Of a stretch of DNA of 64,000 nt, positions 1-9,599 are shown piece after piece. Location: contig NZ_FODZ01000001.1 in the NCBI RefSeq assembly GCF_900110505.1, positions 524,216 to 588,215 on the forward strand. Reading direction: 5' to 3'. Source of the stretch: Luteibacter sp. UNC138MFCol5.1 (GTDB taxonomy: Bacteria; Pseudomonadota; Gammaproteobacteria; Xanthomonadales; Rhodanobacteraceae). Under the pieces are notes generated by a model. That model was given only the letters and a program-made list of their open reading frames with translations. It was not told the origin of the DNA and made no database searches. Numbering within the stretch: the first letter of the stretch is position 1; each line of letters opens with the position of its first letter. The position numbers were made by a program, and so were the translations under genes.

Positions 1-1694
1 TCGTCATCGTCGTCCGCCTGCGCGGGCATGCCCGGCACCACGTTGATGCGCGCGATCGGATGCATCAGACGGCCGGCGAAGTGGTACTGGCCGTTGTACG
101 AGACACCGAGGTTGCCGATCGGGCGGCCCGCCGCATCGGCCTGCGCGAGGAAGAGCGAGGCGGGCGCCAGGTCGTAGCGGTACCAGAGGCCGAGGGTGAA
201 AAGCGCATTGAGGGCCACGGTGCCGATCAGGCCGGCGAAGGCGAGGCGGCGCATCTCCCCGCGCCCGCGCAGCAGCAACAGCGCGCCGAGCACGATGAAG
301 ATCACGCCGAAGAAGCGGGCGTACGGCGCCATGCCGGTCAGCCAGATGTTGTCCGGGAAGCGCGTCGGCACGATCCAGGGCATCACGAAGAGCGCGATCG
401 CCAGGAGGAACGCGCCGAGCGACAGCGGCCACGTGCCCAGCGCGTAGTGCGAGGCGAGGCCCTTGTGGCGTTCGCGCAGGTCGGCGACCGAGGCGGCGAC
501 GAGCATGGTCGCGCCGGCCAGTTCCGGCATCACGTAGTACAGCTGCTTGCCCGTGATCAGGGAGAACGTGAGCAGGGTGGGCAGGAGCCACGCGACGAGG
601 AAGCGCAGGCCGGGTTCGAGCGGCTGGCGCAGCAGCGCCACGAAGAGCGGCACCGCGAACAGGACGACGAGCACCTTGTCGACCCAGCCCGGGAACGGCG
701 CGCCGGCGGCCGACGCCAGCAGCAGGACGAGCGCGATGACGGCGACGATCAGCGCGGGCCGGGTGATGGCATGCCAGGGCCGGCGGAACAGCGCGGTGGG
801 GACGGCGACGATGCCGCGCAGCCAGCCGCTGAGCGGGAACAGCAGCACCGGCAGGAACACGAGGTAGTACCACGCCGGGCGGGCGTGATTCTGCAGGTCG
901 CGCGCATGGGTCTCGACCACGCGGCCCGCGGTCTGCGTGAAGAACAGGCGCTGGCGATAGGCCTCGCCGCCGGCTTCGCCGGCAGGGATCGCCCAGGCGA
1001 GCAGGATCGCGAAACCGACCAGGAGACCGAGGACGCCGAAGCCGTACCAGCGCGCCTTGTTCTGCCGCGCCCAGTCGTTCCACAGCGGGCCGAGCAGCAG
1101 CGGAAACAGCACGTGCACCGCCATCACCGGGCCCTTGGTGAGCAGTCCCGCGCCGACCATCAGGCCGAACAGCCACCAGCGCGGCGACGCGCGCGTGGCG
1201 GTCGGCGTGAGGCAGAGCAGCGCGGCCAGCACCCAGACGCCGAGGAGCACCTCGTACATGATCTGCAGGCCGAACAGGAACGAGTAGGCGAGCGCCATGA
1301 ACAGCCATGGCGTCGCCTTCGCGACCCAGGGCCGGGCCGGGAACAAACGGCTGGCGAGCGCCGACGCGAGGATGAGCTGCGCCGCGCCCACGATCACCTC
1401 GAGCACGCGCGGCCAGACGTCGCTGACGCCGAACACCGCCCAGCCCGCATGGATCATCCAGAAGAGCAGCGGCACCTTCTCGCTGTACGGCTCGCCGTTG
1501 ATGTGCGGCACGAGCCAGTGGCCATGCGCCCACATTTCCCAGGCGACGGCGAGCGTCCGCGTCGAGAACATCGGCATGGGGCCGTGGGCGAAGATGGCGA
1601 GCAGCGCCATCGCGCACCACAGCGGAAGCCATGGCCACAGGGCGCGAAGGTGCTCCGATCGGGTATAGGCGCTGTTGGACAAGGGCGTCGTCAC
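1..1694 (-). CDS. GT39 (ArnT/PMT-type) membrane glycosyltransferase, partial at the left edge
   Basis: Polytopic inner-membrane glycosyltransferase of the GT-C fold, probably moving a sugar from a polyprenyl-phosphate carrier to an envelope glycan or lipid A. About 564 codons are visible and the reading frame runs off the left edge without a stop. The N-terminus has a hydrophobic segment at about residues 20-36, followed by a GHWLVPHINGEPYSEK stretch at about 58-73, which is typical of ArnT-like proteins; many more hydrophobic segments follow. The proposed start is GTG at 1694. No good ribosome binding site is visible, so the start is uncertain, and TTG a few codons later is possible. It lies downstream of two glycan genes on the same strand. 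Acceptor and sugar cannot be told from the sequence. Confidence 0.75.
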   Translation of the reverse strand, partial: MTTPLSNSAYTRSEHLRALWPWLPLWCAMALLAIFAHGPMPMFSTRTLAVAWEMWAHGHWLVPHINGEPYSEKVPLLFWMIHAGWAVFGVSDVWPRVLEVIVGAAQLILASALASRLFPARPWVAKATPWLFMALAYSFLFGLQIMYEVLLGVWVLAALLCLTPTATRASPRWWLFGLMVGAGLLTKGPVMAVHVLFPLLLGPLWNDWARQNKARWYGFGVLGLLVGFAILLAWAIPAGEAGGEAYRQRLFFTQTAGRVVETHARDLQNHARPAWYYLVFLPVLLFPLSGWLRGIVAVPTALFRRPWHAITRPALIVAVIALVLLLASAAGAPFPGWVDKVLVVLFAVPLFVALLRQPLEPGLRFLVAWLLPTLLTFSLITGKQLYYVMPELAGATMLVAASVADLRERHKGLASHYALGTWPLSLGAFLLAIALFVMPWIVPTRFPDNIWLTGMAPYARFFGVIFIVLGALLLLRGRGEMRRLAFAGLIGTVALNALFTLGLWYRYDLAPASLFLAQADAAGRPIGNLGVSYNGQYHFAGRLMHPIARINVVPGMPAQADDDD

Positions 1695-1776
1695 CGTAAG
1701 AGGATCATGAATTCTAAACGCAGGACGGTCGTCCTGGCTGACCGGAGTGGTACAGCTCCCCTCGTCGCGGCCATGT

Positions 1777-2784
1777 CTAGGGTGTCCGGCGCAGCAGTTC
1801 GTCGAGGGCGCGGCCGAGACGCTCGGGGAATCCGGCCTGGTTGGCCCCGTACCACGCGCGCGCCGCCTGCCCCAATGTCTCGACCTCGGCGTCGGGCATG
1901 CGCACGATCCGTTCGACGCACGCTTCCAGCGCCTCGTCGTCGAAATGCCACAGCGTCGCGGCGTTCATCGTGCCGTTTTCGTGCGCTGCCACCCGGATGC
2001 CCCGGTCGTCGGTGACCAGCTCGTTCATCGGCGCGCCGTCCGTCGCCAGCACCACGGCGCCGCAGCTCATCGCCTCGACGATGTAATGCCCCCAGCCCTC
2101 GGCCTCGGAAAGACAGAGGTGGAAGCGGTGCGTGTTCTGCAGCCGCCGGATGTCTTCGATGTCCGGGACGAACGTCACCCGGTGATCCAGGTTCGGTGCC
2201 GCGGGCGGGCGGTCGGTCGCGGCCACCGACGGCGACTGGTACACGTGCAGCGTCGGCCATTCCGGATGCCGGCGCCAGACGTCGAGCAGCCGCTCGGTTC
2301 CCTTCATACGGCTACCGCCGGCCAGGTGCAGGAAGTCGCGGTCGCGCACGATGCCCTCGCGACGGCAGTCGTCGCTGATGAAGCCGATCTTCACCGTCCG
2401 CAGGCCCTGCGCGCCGAAGGTGGCCATCGCGCTGTCGGTCTTGCACAGGATCGCGTCGAAGCGGTCGAGGTGGCGACGATCGCGGCGACTGAGCCATTCC
2501 GGATTCGGCACGAAGGCGTTGCGTCGCGACATGGCCAGGTAGCCGGGATGGACGTGCTCGATCGTCAGTCCGAGATCGAAGCGCCGCGGGCCCCGGCCGG
2601 TCATCCAGCGGAACGCCATGGCGATCCGTGCGCCGTACGCGCGCCACGGCAGACCGTGGGTGCGCCGAGGCGCCTGGGTGACGACGACGTCGTGGCCGAG
2701 GTCGCGCAGCGCCTGCTCGAACAGCCGGATGTCGTGGGCGAGGCCACGGCCGTTGTTCCATGCGATCAGGTTGATCCAGGCCAT
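1777..2784 (-). CDS. GT-B family glycosyltransferase (GT1/GT4 type)
   Basis: Cytoplasmic glycosyltransferase of 335 residues, probably using a nucleotide sugar to extend a surface polysaccharide or LPS core. The C-terminal half carries the retaining GT-B signature: an acidic residue pair in EGWGHYIVEAMSCG (about 240-255) followed by a donor-site loop (DGAPMNELV). A Rossmann-like first half precedes it. The start is ATG, four bases after the stop of the O-antigen ligase-like gene, so the two are probably co-transcribed with the GT39 gene downstream. Specificity is unknown. Confidence 0.8.
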   Translation of the reverse strand: MAWINLIAWNNGRGLAHDIRLFEQALRDLGHDVVVTQAPRRTHGLPWRAYGARIAMAFRWMTGRGPRRFDLGLTIEHVHPGYLAMSRRNAFVPNPEWLSRRDRRHLDRFDAILCKTDSAMATFGAQGLRTVKIGFISDDCRREGIVRDRDFLHLAGGSRMKGTERLLDVWRRHPEWPTLHVYQSPSVAATDRPPAAPNLDHRVTFVPDIEDIRRLQNTHRFHLCLSEAEGWGHYIVEAMSCGAVVLATDGAPMNELVTDDRGIRVAAHENGTMNAATLWHFDDEALEACVERIVRMPDAEVETLGQAARAWYGANQAGFPERLGRALDELLRRTP

Positions 2785-2788
2785 GGGC

Positions 2789-4039
2789 TCAGACCCGCTC
2801 CGTCGCCGGTGGACGGAGCGCCAGCATGCGCGCGACGTAGACCGCGAAGCCCAGGGTGAGGAAGAAATAGAGCGAATGCGGCATGGGCCGGTAGAAGACG
2901 TTGTCGGTCAGGCCGCAAAGCGCGTACATGCACGCGGTGCTGAGGCCCGCGCAGGCGGGCATGGCGATGGCGTCGTCGCGGTCGAAGGCGTGCCGGCCGA
3001 AGAAGCCGATGGCGCCGCCGAAGAGCGTGATCAGGAGAAGCAGCCCGGGGATGCCACCGGTCACGGCCCACTCGAGGTATTCGCTATGAGGGTGGTCGTA
3101 GCGCTCGACGGTGGCGCTGACCTCGCCTTCGGCGATGCGCGCCCGCGCGTAGCCGCCGAACTGGTTGATGCCGACGCCGGTCAGCGGATGCGTCTCGATC
3201 GCCATGGTGGCCGTTCGCCACATCTCCAGGCGTTCGCGCACGGCCCCCTGGGTCTCCTGCTCGCCGTACGTCGCGACCTCGTGCTTCACGGCCTCGAGGC
3301 GATCGAGCATCTGCCCTTGCAGGGCCATCACGCCGGCGAGCAACGCGCCGACGACGAGGACGAGCAGGCCCTGCCGCCAGCGGCCGCTGCGGCGCGACTG
3401 GATCAGCACGACGATCGCGAACACCGGCAGGAAGGCGAGCAGCGGGCCGCGGCTCTGCGTGAGCACGGCGCCGTACATTCCCAGCAGCGCCAGCAGGGCG
3501 TGGACGACGCGCTCCCAGCGCGGCAGGCCGGCACGCAGGGCCTGCGCGATGGCGATCAGCGAGAGGACCAGCATGAACATGCCGAACTCGATGGCGCCCC
3601 ACAGACCGTTGTTGACCCCGTAAACGCGATCGATGCCCTCGACGTAGTGCTGTTCGAGGCAGATCACGCCCAGGATGCCGGCGGAGATGCTGATGCCGAG
3701 CCGGAGGATGTCGGTACGCAGCGGCGCGGCGAAACACGCCGCGACGACGAGGAACGCGAGCAGGTGCGACATGACGTCGAACTCACGCCATGGAATGGCG
3801 TGGGTGGCGGTGTTGACGAGCCAGAAGACGAACGCGGCCGCCGCGGGAACCGTGACCCACGCGGCGCGGCGCCAGGCCCGGCGCGCTTCCGCATCGCGCG
3901 CCAGCATCCACAGCCCCAGCAGGAGCAGGGCGGCGGCGGGCACCGATTTGGCCTTGAGGGGCAGGGCGAACGTCAGGGGAGTGACCGCGATCAGCAGCGA
4001 TACGATCCACATGCGCCACGGGTTGTTTTTGTCGAGCAC
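2789..4039 (-). CDS. O-antigen ligase / Wzy-type polymerase-like membrane protein
   Basis: Integral membrane protein of about 416 residues of the O-antigen ligase (WaaL/Wzy_C) superfamily, which joins lipid-linked polysaccharide to lipid A-core or polymerises repeat units in the periplasm. It has many hydrophobic helices and the family's large periplasmic loop, containing a TGVGINQFGGYAR stretch and a DHPHSEYLEW motif whose His is typical of the catalytic loop. I chose GTG at 4039 because an AGGTG ribosome binding site lies just upstream. A longer frame to 4111 exists, but its extra residues are Arg/Ala-rich and not family-like; ATG at 4012 is another option. It is divergent from the glycosyltransferase at 4213. 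Ligase versus polymerase cannot be settled here. Confidence 0.75.
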   Translation of the reverse strand: MLDKNNPWRMWIVSLLIAVTPLTFALPLKAKSVPAAALLLLGLWMLARDAEARRAWRRAAWVTVPAAAAFVFWLVNTATHAIPWREFDVMSHLLAFLVVAACFAAPLRTDILRLGISISAGILGVICLEQHYVEGIDRVYGVNNGLWGAIEFGMFMLVLSLIAIAQALRAGLPRWERVVHALLALLGMYGAVLTQSRGPLLAFLPVFAIVVLIQSRRSGRWRQGLLVLVVGALLAGVMALQGQMLDRLEAVKHEVATYGEQETQGAVRERLEMWRTATMAIETHPLTGVGINQFGGYARARIAEGEVSATVERYDHPHSEYLEWAVTGGIPGLLLLITLFGGAIGFFGRHAFDRDDAIAMPACAGLSTACMYALCGLTDNVFYRPMPHSLYFFLTLGFAVYVARMLALRPPATERV

Positions 4040-4212
4040 TCGGCACCTGGCTAAACGTCGGGACGGCACGGCGGCCGCATCCCATGACGACCGGTGTCGT
4101 CGGGGGAGCATGCGAGGGCATGGTACTTTACCGGACGGCCGATGCCGCCCTCGAGCCCCGGTGCGGGCGGGCGGGAATTCAGCTTCGACGTTCCCCCGAC
4201 CGGCTCCGCGAG

Positions 4213-5349
4213 ATGAAGCTCCTCTTCACCAATTTCCACGATGGCGACGGCGGCGGGCACACCACCTATATCGTCGGGCTCGCGCGCGGCCTCGCCGGCC
4301 GGCACGACGTCCACGTGGCCGCGCCCGCCAGCAGCCGGCTGAACCGGGAGGCGCGCGAGATCCCGGGGGTGACGGTGGTCGACCAGCCGTTTCCGAACGG
4401 CCTGCGCCGGCTCGCGGCCCGGCGCGAGGCGCGCCGTCGGCTGGCGGCGTACCTCCGGCGGGAACGTTTCGACGTGGTGCACGTCAACGGCTCGGCGGAC
4501 CATCGCCTGGCGATGTCCGCCAGGCGCGGCATGCGCCCCCGGCCGCCCATCGTCCTGACCAAGCACAACTCCAAGCCGATGACGGGCATCGGCCATCGCT
4601 GGCGCTCGCGCTTCGGCACGGACCAGGTCATCGCCGTATGCGAGTTCGTGCGCCGCCAGGTGCTGGCGTCGCCGTATTCCCGGTGCCGCGTGGCGACGGT
4701 GTTCAACGGCGTCGACATCCATCGCTTCGCGCCGCGTCCGCCCGATCCGGCGGAACGCGACGCGTGGCTGGCGCCGCCGTCCGACGTGCCGCCCCTGCTG
4801 ATCGGCAGCAACGCGGGCACCGCGCGCTACAAGGGCTGGATGGATCTCGTCGAGGCGCTCGCCTCGCTGGCGCCCGACGAACGCGATCGTTTCCGCGTGG
4901 TGCTCGCCGGTGGCATGCCCGGCAGCGACGACCTGGCGAAGGTCGAGGCATTGGGTGTCGCGGGGCAGGTCCGCTTCACGGGCCGCCTGACCGATGTGCG
5001 GCCCATGGTCGCCGCGCTGGACGCGGGCTTCGTGCTGTCGTGGGATGTCGAGACGATCTCGTTCGCCTGCCGCGAGATGATGGCGATGGGCAAGCCGGTG
5101 CTGGTCAGCGACTACGCGGGTCTGCCGGAGAACATCCGCCCGGGCAAGGATGGCTGGGTGGTGCGGGCGCGCGACCGCGCGGCGATCGCGACCGCGTTGC
5201 GTGCGTTGCTCGCGGCGCGCGGCACGCTTGCCGCCATGGGCGACGCCGCGCGTCGGCACGCGGAAGCGGAGTTCGGCATGGAGCGCTTCGTGGACGCCAC
5301 CGAAGCGGTCTACGCGGCGCTCGTCGCCGACTTTTCCAGCAAGGCGTAA
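4213..5349 (+). CDS. GT4 family glycosyltransferase
   Basis: Cytoplasmic retaining glycosyltransferase of 378 residues, probably for LPS core or exopolysaccharide. The N-terminus reads MKLLFTNFHDGDGGGHTTY, with the glycine-rich acceptor-side loop usual for GT4 enzymes. The donor domain has VFNGVDIHRF (about 160-170) and ends in a CREMMAMGKPVLVSDYAGLPE block (about 285-310). I start it at 4213 rather than at the upstream frame opening (4084), because the upstream stretch is not family-like. It is transcribed away from the O-antigen ligase-like gene and converges with rsmB, whose last 40 bases it overlaps. Confidence 0.8.
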   Translation: MKLLFTNFHDGDGGGHTTYIVGLARGLAGRHDVHVAAPASSRLNREAREIPGVTVVDQPFPNGLRRLAARREARRRLAAYLRRERFDVVHVNGSADHRLAMSARRGMRPRPPIVLTKHNSKPMTGIGHRWRSRFGTDQVIAVCEFVRRQVLASPYSRCRVATVFNGVDIHRFAPRPPDPAERDAWLAPPSDVPPLLIGSNAGTARYKGWMDLVEALASLAPDERDRFRVVLAGGMPGSDDLAKVEALGVAGQVRFTGRLTDVRPMVAALDAGFVLSWDVETISFACREMMAMGKPVLVSDYAGLPENIRPGKDGWVVRARDRAAIATALRALLAARGTLAAMGDAARRHAEAEFGMERFVDATEAVYAALVADFSSKA

Positions 5350-6629
5350 TACATCCCGTCGAGGTCGCCGTCGCCGGGCAGGATCTGCCAGCCGATGGCG
5401 GCCGGCTGTCCGACCGGCAGGCTGAAGGGAACGACCTTCGCGTCGTCGCGTCCGGCGACGAACGTGCCGACGACACCTTCGTTCTCCCGCCGCAGCAGCG
5501 AGCACGTGACGTAGAGGAGTCGCCCGCCGGGAGCGAGCGTGTCCCAGCAGGCCGCGAGGATGCGGCCCTGCTGCGCGACGAGCGCGTCGATGTCTCCGGC
5601 ACGCCGGTGCAGGCGGACGTCCGGCCGCCGGCGGATGACGCCGGTGGCCGAGCAGGGCGCGTCGATCATCACGCGTTCGAACGGGCGGCCGTCCCACCAC
5701 GCCGAGGTATCGCCGGCATCGGCCACGACCACGCGGGCATCGAGGCCGAGGCGTTCGAGGTTCTGGCGGATGCGCGGCGCGCGCCGCGCCTCGGACTCCA
5801 CGGCGAGCAGGGCGACGTCGGCGCGCTCGAGGGCGTGGCAGGCCTTGCCGCCTGGCGCCGCGCACGCGTCGAGCACGTGCTGCCCGTCGGCGAGGTCGAG
5901 CAGGTCCGCGGGCACCTGCGCCGCGCCGTCCTGCACCGCGAACAGGCCTTCCGCGAAGCCGGGCAGCCGCGTCACGTCCGTGCTGTGCGGCAGGACGAGG
6001 GCGTCGACCAGCCACGCATGCGGTTCGACCGTCTGGCCCGCGCCGCGCAGGGCATCGGCGACCGCGTCGCGCGTCGCCCTTCGCCGGTTCACCCGCAGCA
6101 TGAGCGGGGGCTCGATGTTCGCCGCGGCGAGCACGGCGTCGGCGCGGTCGGGCCAGTCGGCCGCGATCGCGTCGGCAAGCCATGCCGGATGCGCGTGCCG
6201 TGTGGCCGGCGTCGCGTCGAGCGCCGCGAGGTGGGTGTCGCGTTCGCGCTGCCAGCGGCGAAGCACGGCGTTGGCGAGTCCCGCGAGGCGCGGGCGACGC
6301 AGCTCTCGCACGGCTTCGACGGTGGCGGCCACCGACGCGTAGGCCGGTAGTTCGAGCACCTCGAGCTGCACGAGCGCGGTCACCAGCAACGCGTGGATCA
6401 CCGGTTCGTTACGGCGGATGGGCTTGTCGAGAAGGCGGTCCAGCGCGGCGTCGAACCGCGGCCACCAGCGTGCGCCCTCGTTGAGCAGGGCGGTGAGCAG
6501 GGCGCGGTCGCGGGAGTCCGGCAGGCGCGGCAGGGCGCGATCGGCGACCTCGCGCAGCGAATGCCCGGACAGCGCGATGTCCGCCAGCGCTTCGGCGGCC
6601 AGGGCGCGTACCGAGATCGCGCGACTCAC
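5310..6629 (-). CDS. rsmB: 16S rRNA (cytosine-967-C5)-methyltransferase RsmB
   Basis: S-adenosylmethionine-dependent methyltransferase that makes m5C967 in 16S rRNA; 439 residues. The N-terminal 140 residues form the NusB-like RNA-binding domain. The catalytic domain has the SAM-binding stretch [15 protein letters not shown] and the two Cys motifs of RNA m5C enzymes, DAPCSATG and [12 protein letters not shown]. The start is GTG at 6629, overlapping the fmt stop codon by four bases (GTGA). This fits def-fmt-rsmB co-translation and the usual operon order. Its 3' end overlaps the convergent glycosyltransferase gene. Confidence 0.95.
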   Translation of the reverse strand: MSRAISVRALAAEALADIALSGHSLREVADRALPRLPDSRDRALLTALLNEGARWWPRFDAALDRLLDKPIRRNEPVIHALLVTALVQLEVLELPAYASVAATVEAVRELRRPRLAGLANAVLRRWQRERDTHLAALDATPATRHAHPAWLADAIAADWPDRADAVLAAANIEPPLMLRVNRRRATRDAVADALRGAGQTVEPHAWLVDALVLPHSTDVTRLPGFAEGLFAVQDGAAQVPADLLDLADGQHVLDACAAPGGKACHALERADVALLAVESEARRAPRIRQNLERLGLDARVVVADAGDTSAWWDGRPFERVMIDAPCSATGVIRRRPDVRLHRRAGDIDALVAQQGRILAACWDTLAPGGRLLYVTCSLLRRENEGVVGTFVAGRDDAKVVPFSLPVGQPAAIGWQILPGDGDLDGMYYALLEKSATSAA

Positions 6630-7570
6630 GACGCGGCCTGCTTCAGCTCCGGGCGTGCGTTGAGGTAATCGGCGATGCCGATGCGCCGTCCGCCGGCGCG
6701 CTGCACGGCCAGCAGGCGCAGCGCCCCTTCGGCGCACGCGACATCGATGCCCTCGCGGGAGGCGGCGACGATGCGGCCCGGCTCGGCACCCGCGACGCCT
6801 TCAACGGCGCGCGCGGCCCAGATGCGCAGGCGCTCGCCACCGACGTCGGCCTCGGCGACGGGCCAGGGATCGAACGCGCGGACCTTGCGCTCCAGCGCGA
6901 TGGCCGCTTCGCCGAAGTCGAGCTTCGCTTCCGCCTTGTCGAGCTTGTGCGCGTACATCACGCCGTCCTCGGACTGCGCACGGGCGGCGAGCGTCTCGCC
7001 GGCGAGCGTGCGGCGCAGGCCTTCGGCGAGCGCATCGGCGCCGAGCGCCGAAAGGCGGTCGTGCAGGCTGCCACCCGTCTCGTCCGCCGCGATCGGGGTG
7101 CGGCGCTCGATGAGCACCGGGCCGGTATCGAGGCCGGCTTCCATCTGCATCAGGTCGACACCGGATTCGCTGTCGCCGGCCAGGATCGCGCGCTGGATCG
7201 GCGCGGCGCCACGCCAGCGCGGCAGCAGCGAGGCATGCACGTTCCAGCAGCCGAGCGCCGGAATCGCCAGCACCTTGCGCGGAAGAATGAGGCCGTAGGC
7301 GACGACGACCATCAGGTCGGGTGCGTAGGCGGCGAGCCGCTCGCGGTCGCTTTCGGCTTTGAACGATTCGGGCTGCTCGACGGGGGTGCCTGCGGCCAGC
7401 GCGGCTTCCTTCACCGGGCTCGCGGCCAGCTTGCGGCCGCGGCCCGCGGGGCGGTCGGGCTGCGTGTAGACGGCGACCACCTCGGCGCCGGAGGCGCGGC
7501 AGGCGGCGAGACAGGGCACGGCGAAATCAGGGGTGCCGGCGAACACCACGCGCAAGGGACGGACCGCCAT
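6626..7570 (-). CDS. fmt: methionyl-tRNA formyltransferase
   Basis: Formylates the initiator Met-tRNA from 10-formyl-tetrahydrofolate; 314 residues, normal length. The N-terminal Rossmann-like hydrolase domain has [14 protein letters not shown], the catalytic-region motif [17 protein letters not shown], and GLDTGPVL with the conserved Asp. A C-terminal OB-fold domain follows from about residue 205. It starts three bases after the def stop codon and overlaps rsmB, so the three genes form one translation-related operon. Confidence 0.96.
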   Translation of the reverse strand: MAVRPLRVVFAGTPDFAVPCLAACRASGAEVVAVYTQPDRPAGRGRKLAASPVKEAALAAGTPVEQPESFKAESDRERLAAYAPDLMVVVAYGLILPRKVLAIPALGCWNVHASLLPRWRGAAPIQRAILAGDSESGVDLMQMEAGLDTGPVLIERRTPIAADETGGSLHDRLSALGADALAEGLRRTLAGETLAARAQSEDGVMYAHKLDKAEAKLDFGEAAIALERKVRAFDPWPVAEADVGGERLRIWAARAVEGVAGAEPGRIVAASREGIDVACAEGALRLLAVQRAGGRRIGIADYLNARPELKQAAS

Positions 7571-7573
7571 GGG

Positions 7574-8077
7574 TCAGGCGCTGGCCTTGCGCTGTTTCTC
7601 CATCCGCTTGAGCAGCATGCCGCGCTTGAGCGGCGACAGGTAGTCGACGAACACCTTCCCGGCGAGATGGTCCATCTCGTGCTGGATGCAGACGGCGAGC
7701 GGGCCTTCGGCCTCGACCACGATCTCGTTGCCCTCGACGTCCCGGGCGCGGACCTTCACGTGCAGCGCGCGGGTCACGTCGGCGTAGATGCCGGGGAAGG
7801 ACAGGCAGCCTTCCTGATAGACCTGCTGGCCGTCCTTCTCGAGGATCTCGGGGTTGATCAGCACCATCGGCTCGTTGCGGTCGTCGCTCATGTCGGCGAC
7901 GAGCACGCGCTTGTGCACGTTCACCTGGGTGGCGGCGAGGCCGACGCCGTTGGCGGCGTACATGGTCTCGTACATGTCGGCCACGAACTGCTTGAGCTCG
8001 GCATCGAACTCGGTGACGGGCGCGGCGACGGTGCGCAGGCGCGGATCGGGAAACTCGAGGATGGTGAGGGTGGACAC
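7574..8077 (-). CDS. def: peptide deformylase
   Basis: Metal-dependent enzyme that removes the N-formyl group from new proteins; 167 residues. All three family motifs are present: GVGLAATQ (about 45-52), EGCLSFPG with the metal-binding Cys, and QHEMDHL with the HExxH metal ligands and catalytic Glu. The start is GTG at 8077 with AAGGTG upstream. It is the first gene of def-fmt-rsmB and is divergent from the LysM gene. Confidence 0.97.
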   Translation of the reverse strand: MSTLTILEFPDPRLRTVAAPVTEFDAELKQFVADMYETMYAANGVGLAATQVNVHKRVLVADMSDDRNEPMVLINPEILEKDGQQVYQEGCLSFPGIYADVTRALHVKVRARDVEGNEIVVEAEGPLAVCIQHEMDHLAGKVFVDYLSPLKRGMLLKRMEKQRKASA

Positions 8078-8222
8078 GGTGTCACCTTGAACTGTTCACG
8101 GGCCGGTGCGGCGCCTTGTCCGCGGATTTGCGGGCAAATCGGCGAAATCCAAGCAACGGCGACGATAGGATGGCCTCCTATTCTACGCGCGCGCCGGGGG
8201 CCGGGCGAGCGTGGGTCACGTA

Positions 8223-8250
8223 TTGTGCCCATTAACGATTCGGTTACACT
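8223..8250 (+). promoter_or_regulatory. sigma70-type promoter of the LysM gene
   Basis: TTGTGC and TACACT hexamers are separated by 16 bases, 34 bases upstream of the LysM start codon, in a locally AT-richer part of the def/LysM intergenic gap. Assigned from sequence match only. Confidence 0.5.
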
Positions 8251-8284
8251 CGCGACAGCACCGGGGGAAAGGGGAAAACCCGCC

Positions 8285-9439
8285 ATGATCAAGAAGTTCG
8301 CCATGCTGCTTGGCGGCATGTTTTTCACCGTGGCCGTCTATGCCGCGGCGTCGCAGATCCGTCCCGATCACCCGGATACGTACACCGTCCGGAAGGGCGA
8401 CACGCTGTGGGACATCTCCGCGCGTTTCCTCCGCAAGCCCTGGCTCTGGCCGGAGATCTGGCAGGCGAACCCCCAGGTCCGGAACCCCCACCTGATCTAC
8501 CCCGGGGACGTGCTCAACCTGTCCATGACGGGCGGCGGCCCGCGCATCGGCCTGCAGCCGCGCATCCGTGAGGGCGGCGACGCCGTGACCGCGATCCCGC
8601 TGGGCGAGCTGCGGATGTTCCTCAAGGAAATGCGCGTCATGAACGCGGACGACGTCGAGCAGGCGCCGTACCTGGTCGGCTTCGAGGAAGCCCGTCTGCG
8701 CGCCACCCCGGGCAACAAGCTCTACGCCCGCGACCTGGATTCGGCCCAGCCGGGCCAGCGCTGGGCGATCGTCCGCCCGACCCATCGCTTCCGCGATCAC
8801 GGCGGCTCGTCCGGCGGCATGGACGCGGTGAACAATCCGTCGCACGGCTCGTTCGTCGCCGACGAACTCGACAGCGACGTGTCCATGGCGCCGAGCCCGT
8901 GGCGCGAGGACTCCCGCCACGACACGCACGTCGGCAAGGGCGCGGACCGCGGCGTCGAGGTGTCCGTGATCGGCACGGCCGAAGTGATCGCCACCAACGG
9001 TGACGTCGCCAGCCTCGTGCTGGTCGATTCGACGCTGGAAGTGCGCAAGGGCGATCGCCTGATGCAGGTCGACGACGCGCCGTACGATCCGTATTTCTAT
9101 CCGCATGCGCCTAAGTCGATGCCCGCCGATCCTCGCGTGCTCGGCTTCGCGGACGCGTATTACGGCGTCGGCAGCCGCCAGGTGATCTCGATCTCCGCGG
9201 GCAGCGCCGATGGCGTCGACAACGGCACCACCTTCACGGTGATGAGCCAGGGCGAGACCATCAGCGACGAGGTTTCCGGCAACTACAATCGCCGCGGCAC
9301 CTCGCCCGATGTGAAGCTCCCGGACGAGTACGGCGGCCACATCATGGTCTTCCGCACCTTCGACCACGTCAGCTACGCGCTGGTGATGGACGCGCTGCGC
9401 CCCCTGAAGAAGGGCGACAAGCTGGTGCTCCCCGAGTAG
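8285..9439 (+). CDS. secreted LysM-domain protein
   Basis: Exported protein of 384 residues, probably bound to peptidoglycan. An N-terminal signal peptide (about 1-22, cleavage near VYAAAS) is followed by one LysM domain (about 32-80, with TYTVRKGDTLWDIS and NPHLIYPGDVLNL). About 300 residues without a recognised motif come after that. The gene sits between def and dprA, where Xanthomonadales carry a LysM gene. The reading frame is open far upstream (to 6947), but that part is antisense to fmt and def; the ATG at 8285 is followed directly by the signal peptide. The exact function is unknown. Confidence 0.85.
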   Translation: MIKKFAMLLGGMFFTVAVYAAASQIRPDHPDTYTVRKGDTLWDISARFLRKPWLWPEIWQANPQVRNPHLIYPGDVLNLSMTGGGPRIGLQPRIREGGDAVTAIPLGELRMFLKEMRVMNADDVEQAPYLVGFEEARLRATPGNKLYARDLDSAQPGQRWAIVRPTHRFRDHGGSSGGMDAVNNPSHGSFVADELDSDVSMAPSPWREDSRHDTHVGKGADRGVEVSVIGTAEVIATNGDVASLVLVDSTLEVRKGDRLMQVDDAPYDPYFYPHAPKSMPADPRVLGFADAYYGVGSRQVISISAGSADGVDNGTTFTVMSQGETISDEVSGNYNRRGTSPDVKLPDEYGGHIMVFRTFDHVSYALVMDALRPLKKGDKLVLPE

Positions 9440-9450
9440 TCCGAGGCTTC

Positions 9451-9491
9451 TGCAGGAGCGGCCCTGGCCGCGACGGGTGCTCGCGCCAGGC
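9451..9491 (+). repeat. REP-like half element
   Basis: A single copy of the GGAGCGG-C-TGGCCGCGAC repeat seen at several other places in this window, lying between the LysM gene and dprA. No inverted partner is present here. Confidence 0.6.
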
Positions 9492-9599
9492 ATCCCCTCG
9501 CGCGCCGGCGTGCTTCCCACCGCGGCCCCTGAGACATTCTTACGCCGATCCACGACGGCCCCGGACATGATCGTCCCCCGCGCGCCCTAAACTGCGCGG

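Noticed and set aside
60..2015. A 651-codon plus-strand open frame across the GT39 gene
   Set aside because: Its product is Arg/Glu/Gln/His-rich without domains. The minus-strand frame encodes hydrophobic helices and GT39 motifs; the plus frame is a high-GC shadow.
6947..8284. Upstream extension of the LysM protein to 830 residues
   Set aside because: It lies antisense to fmt and def, and the ATG at 8285 is followed by a signal peptide and preceded by a promoter.
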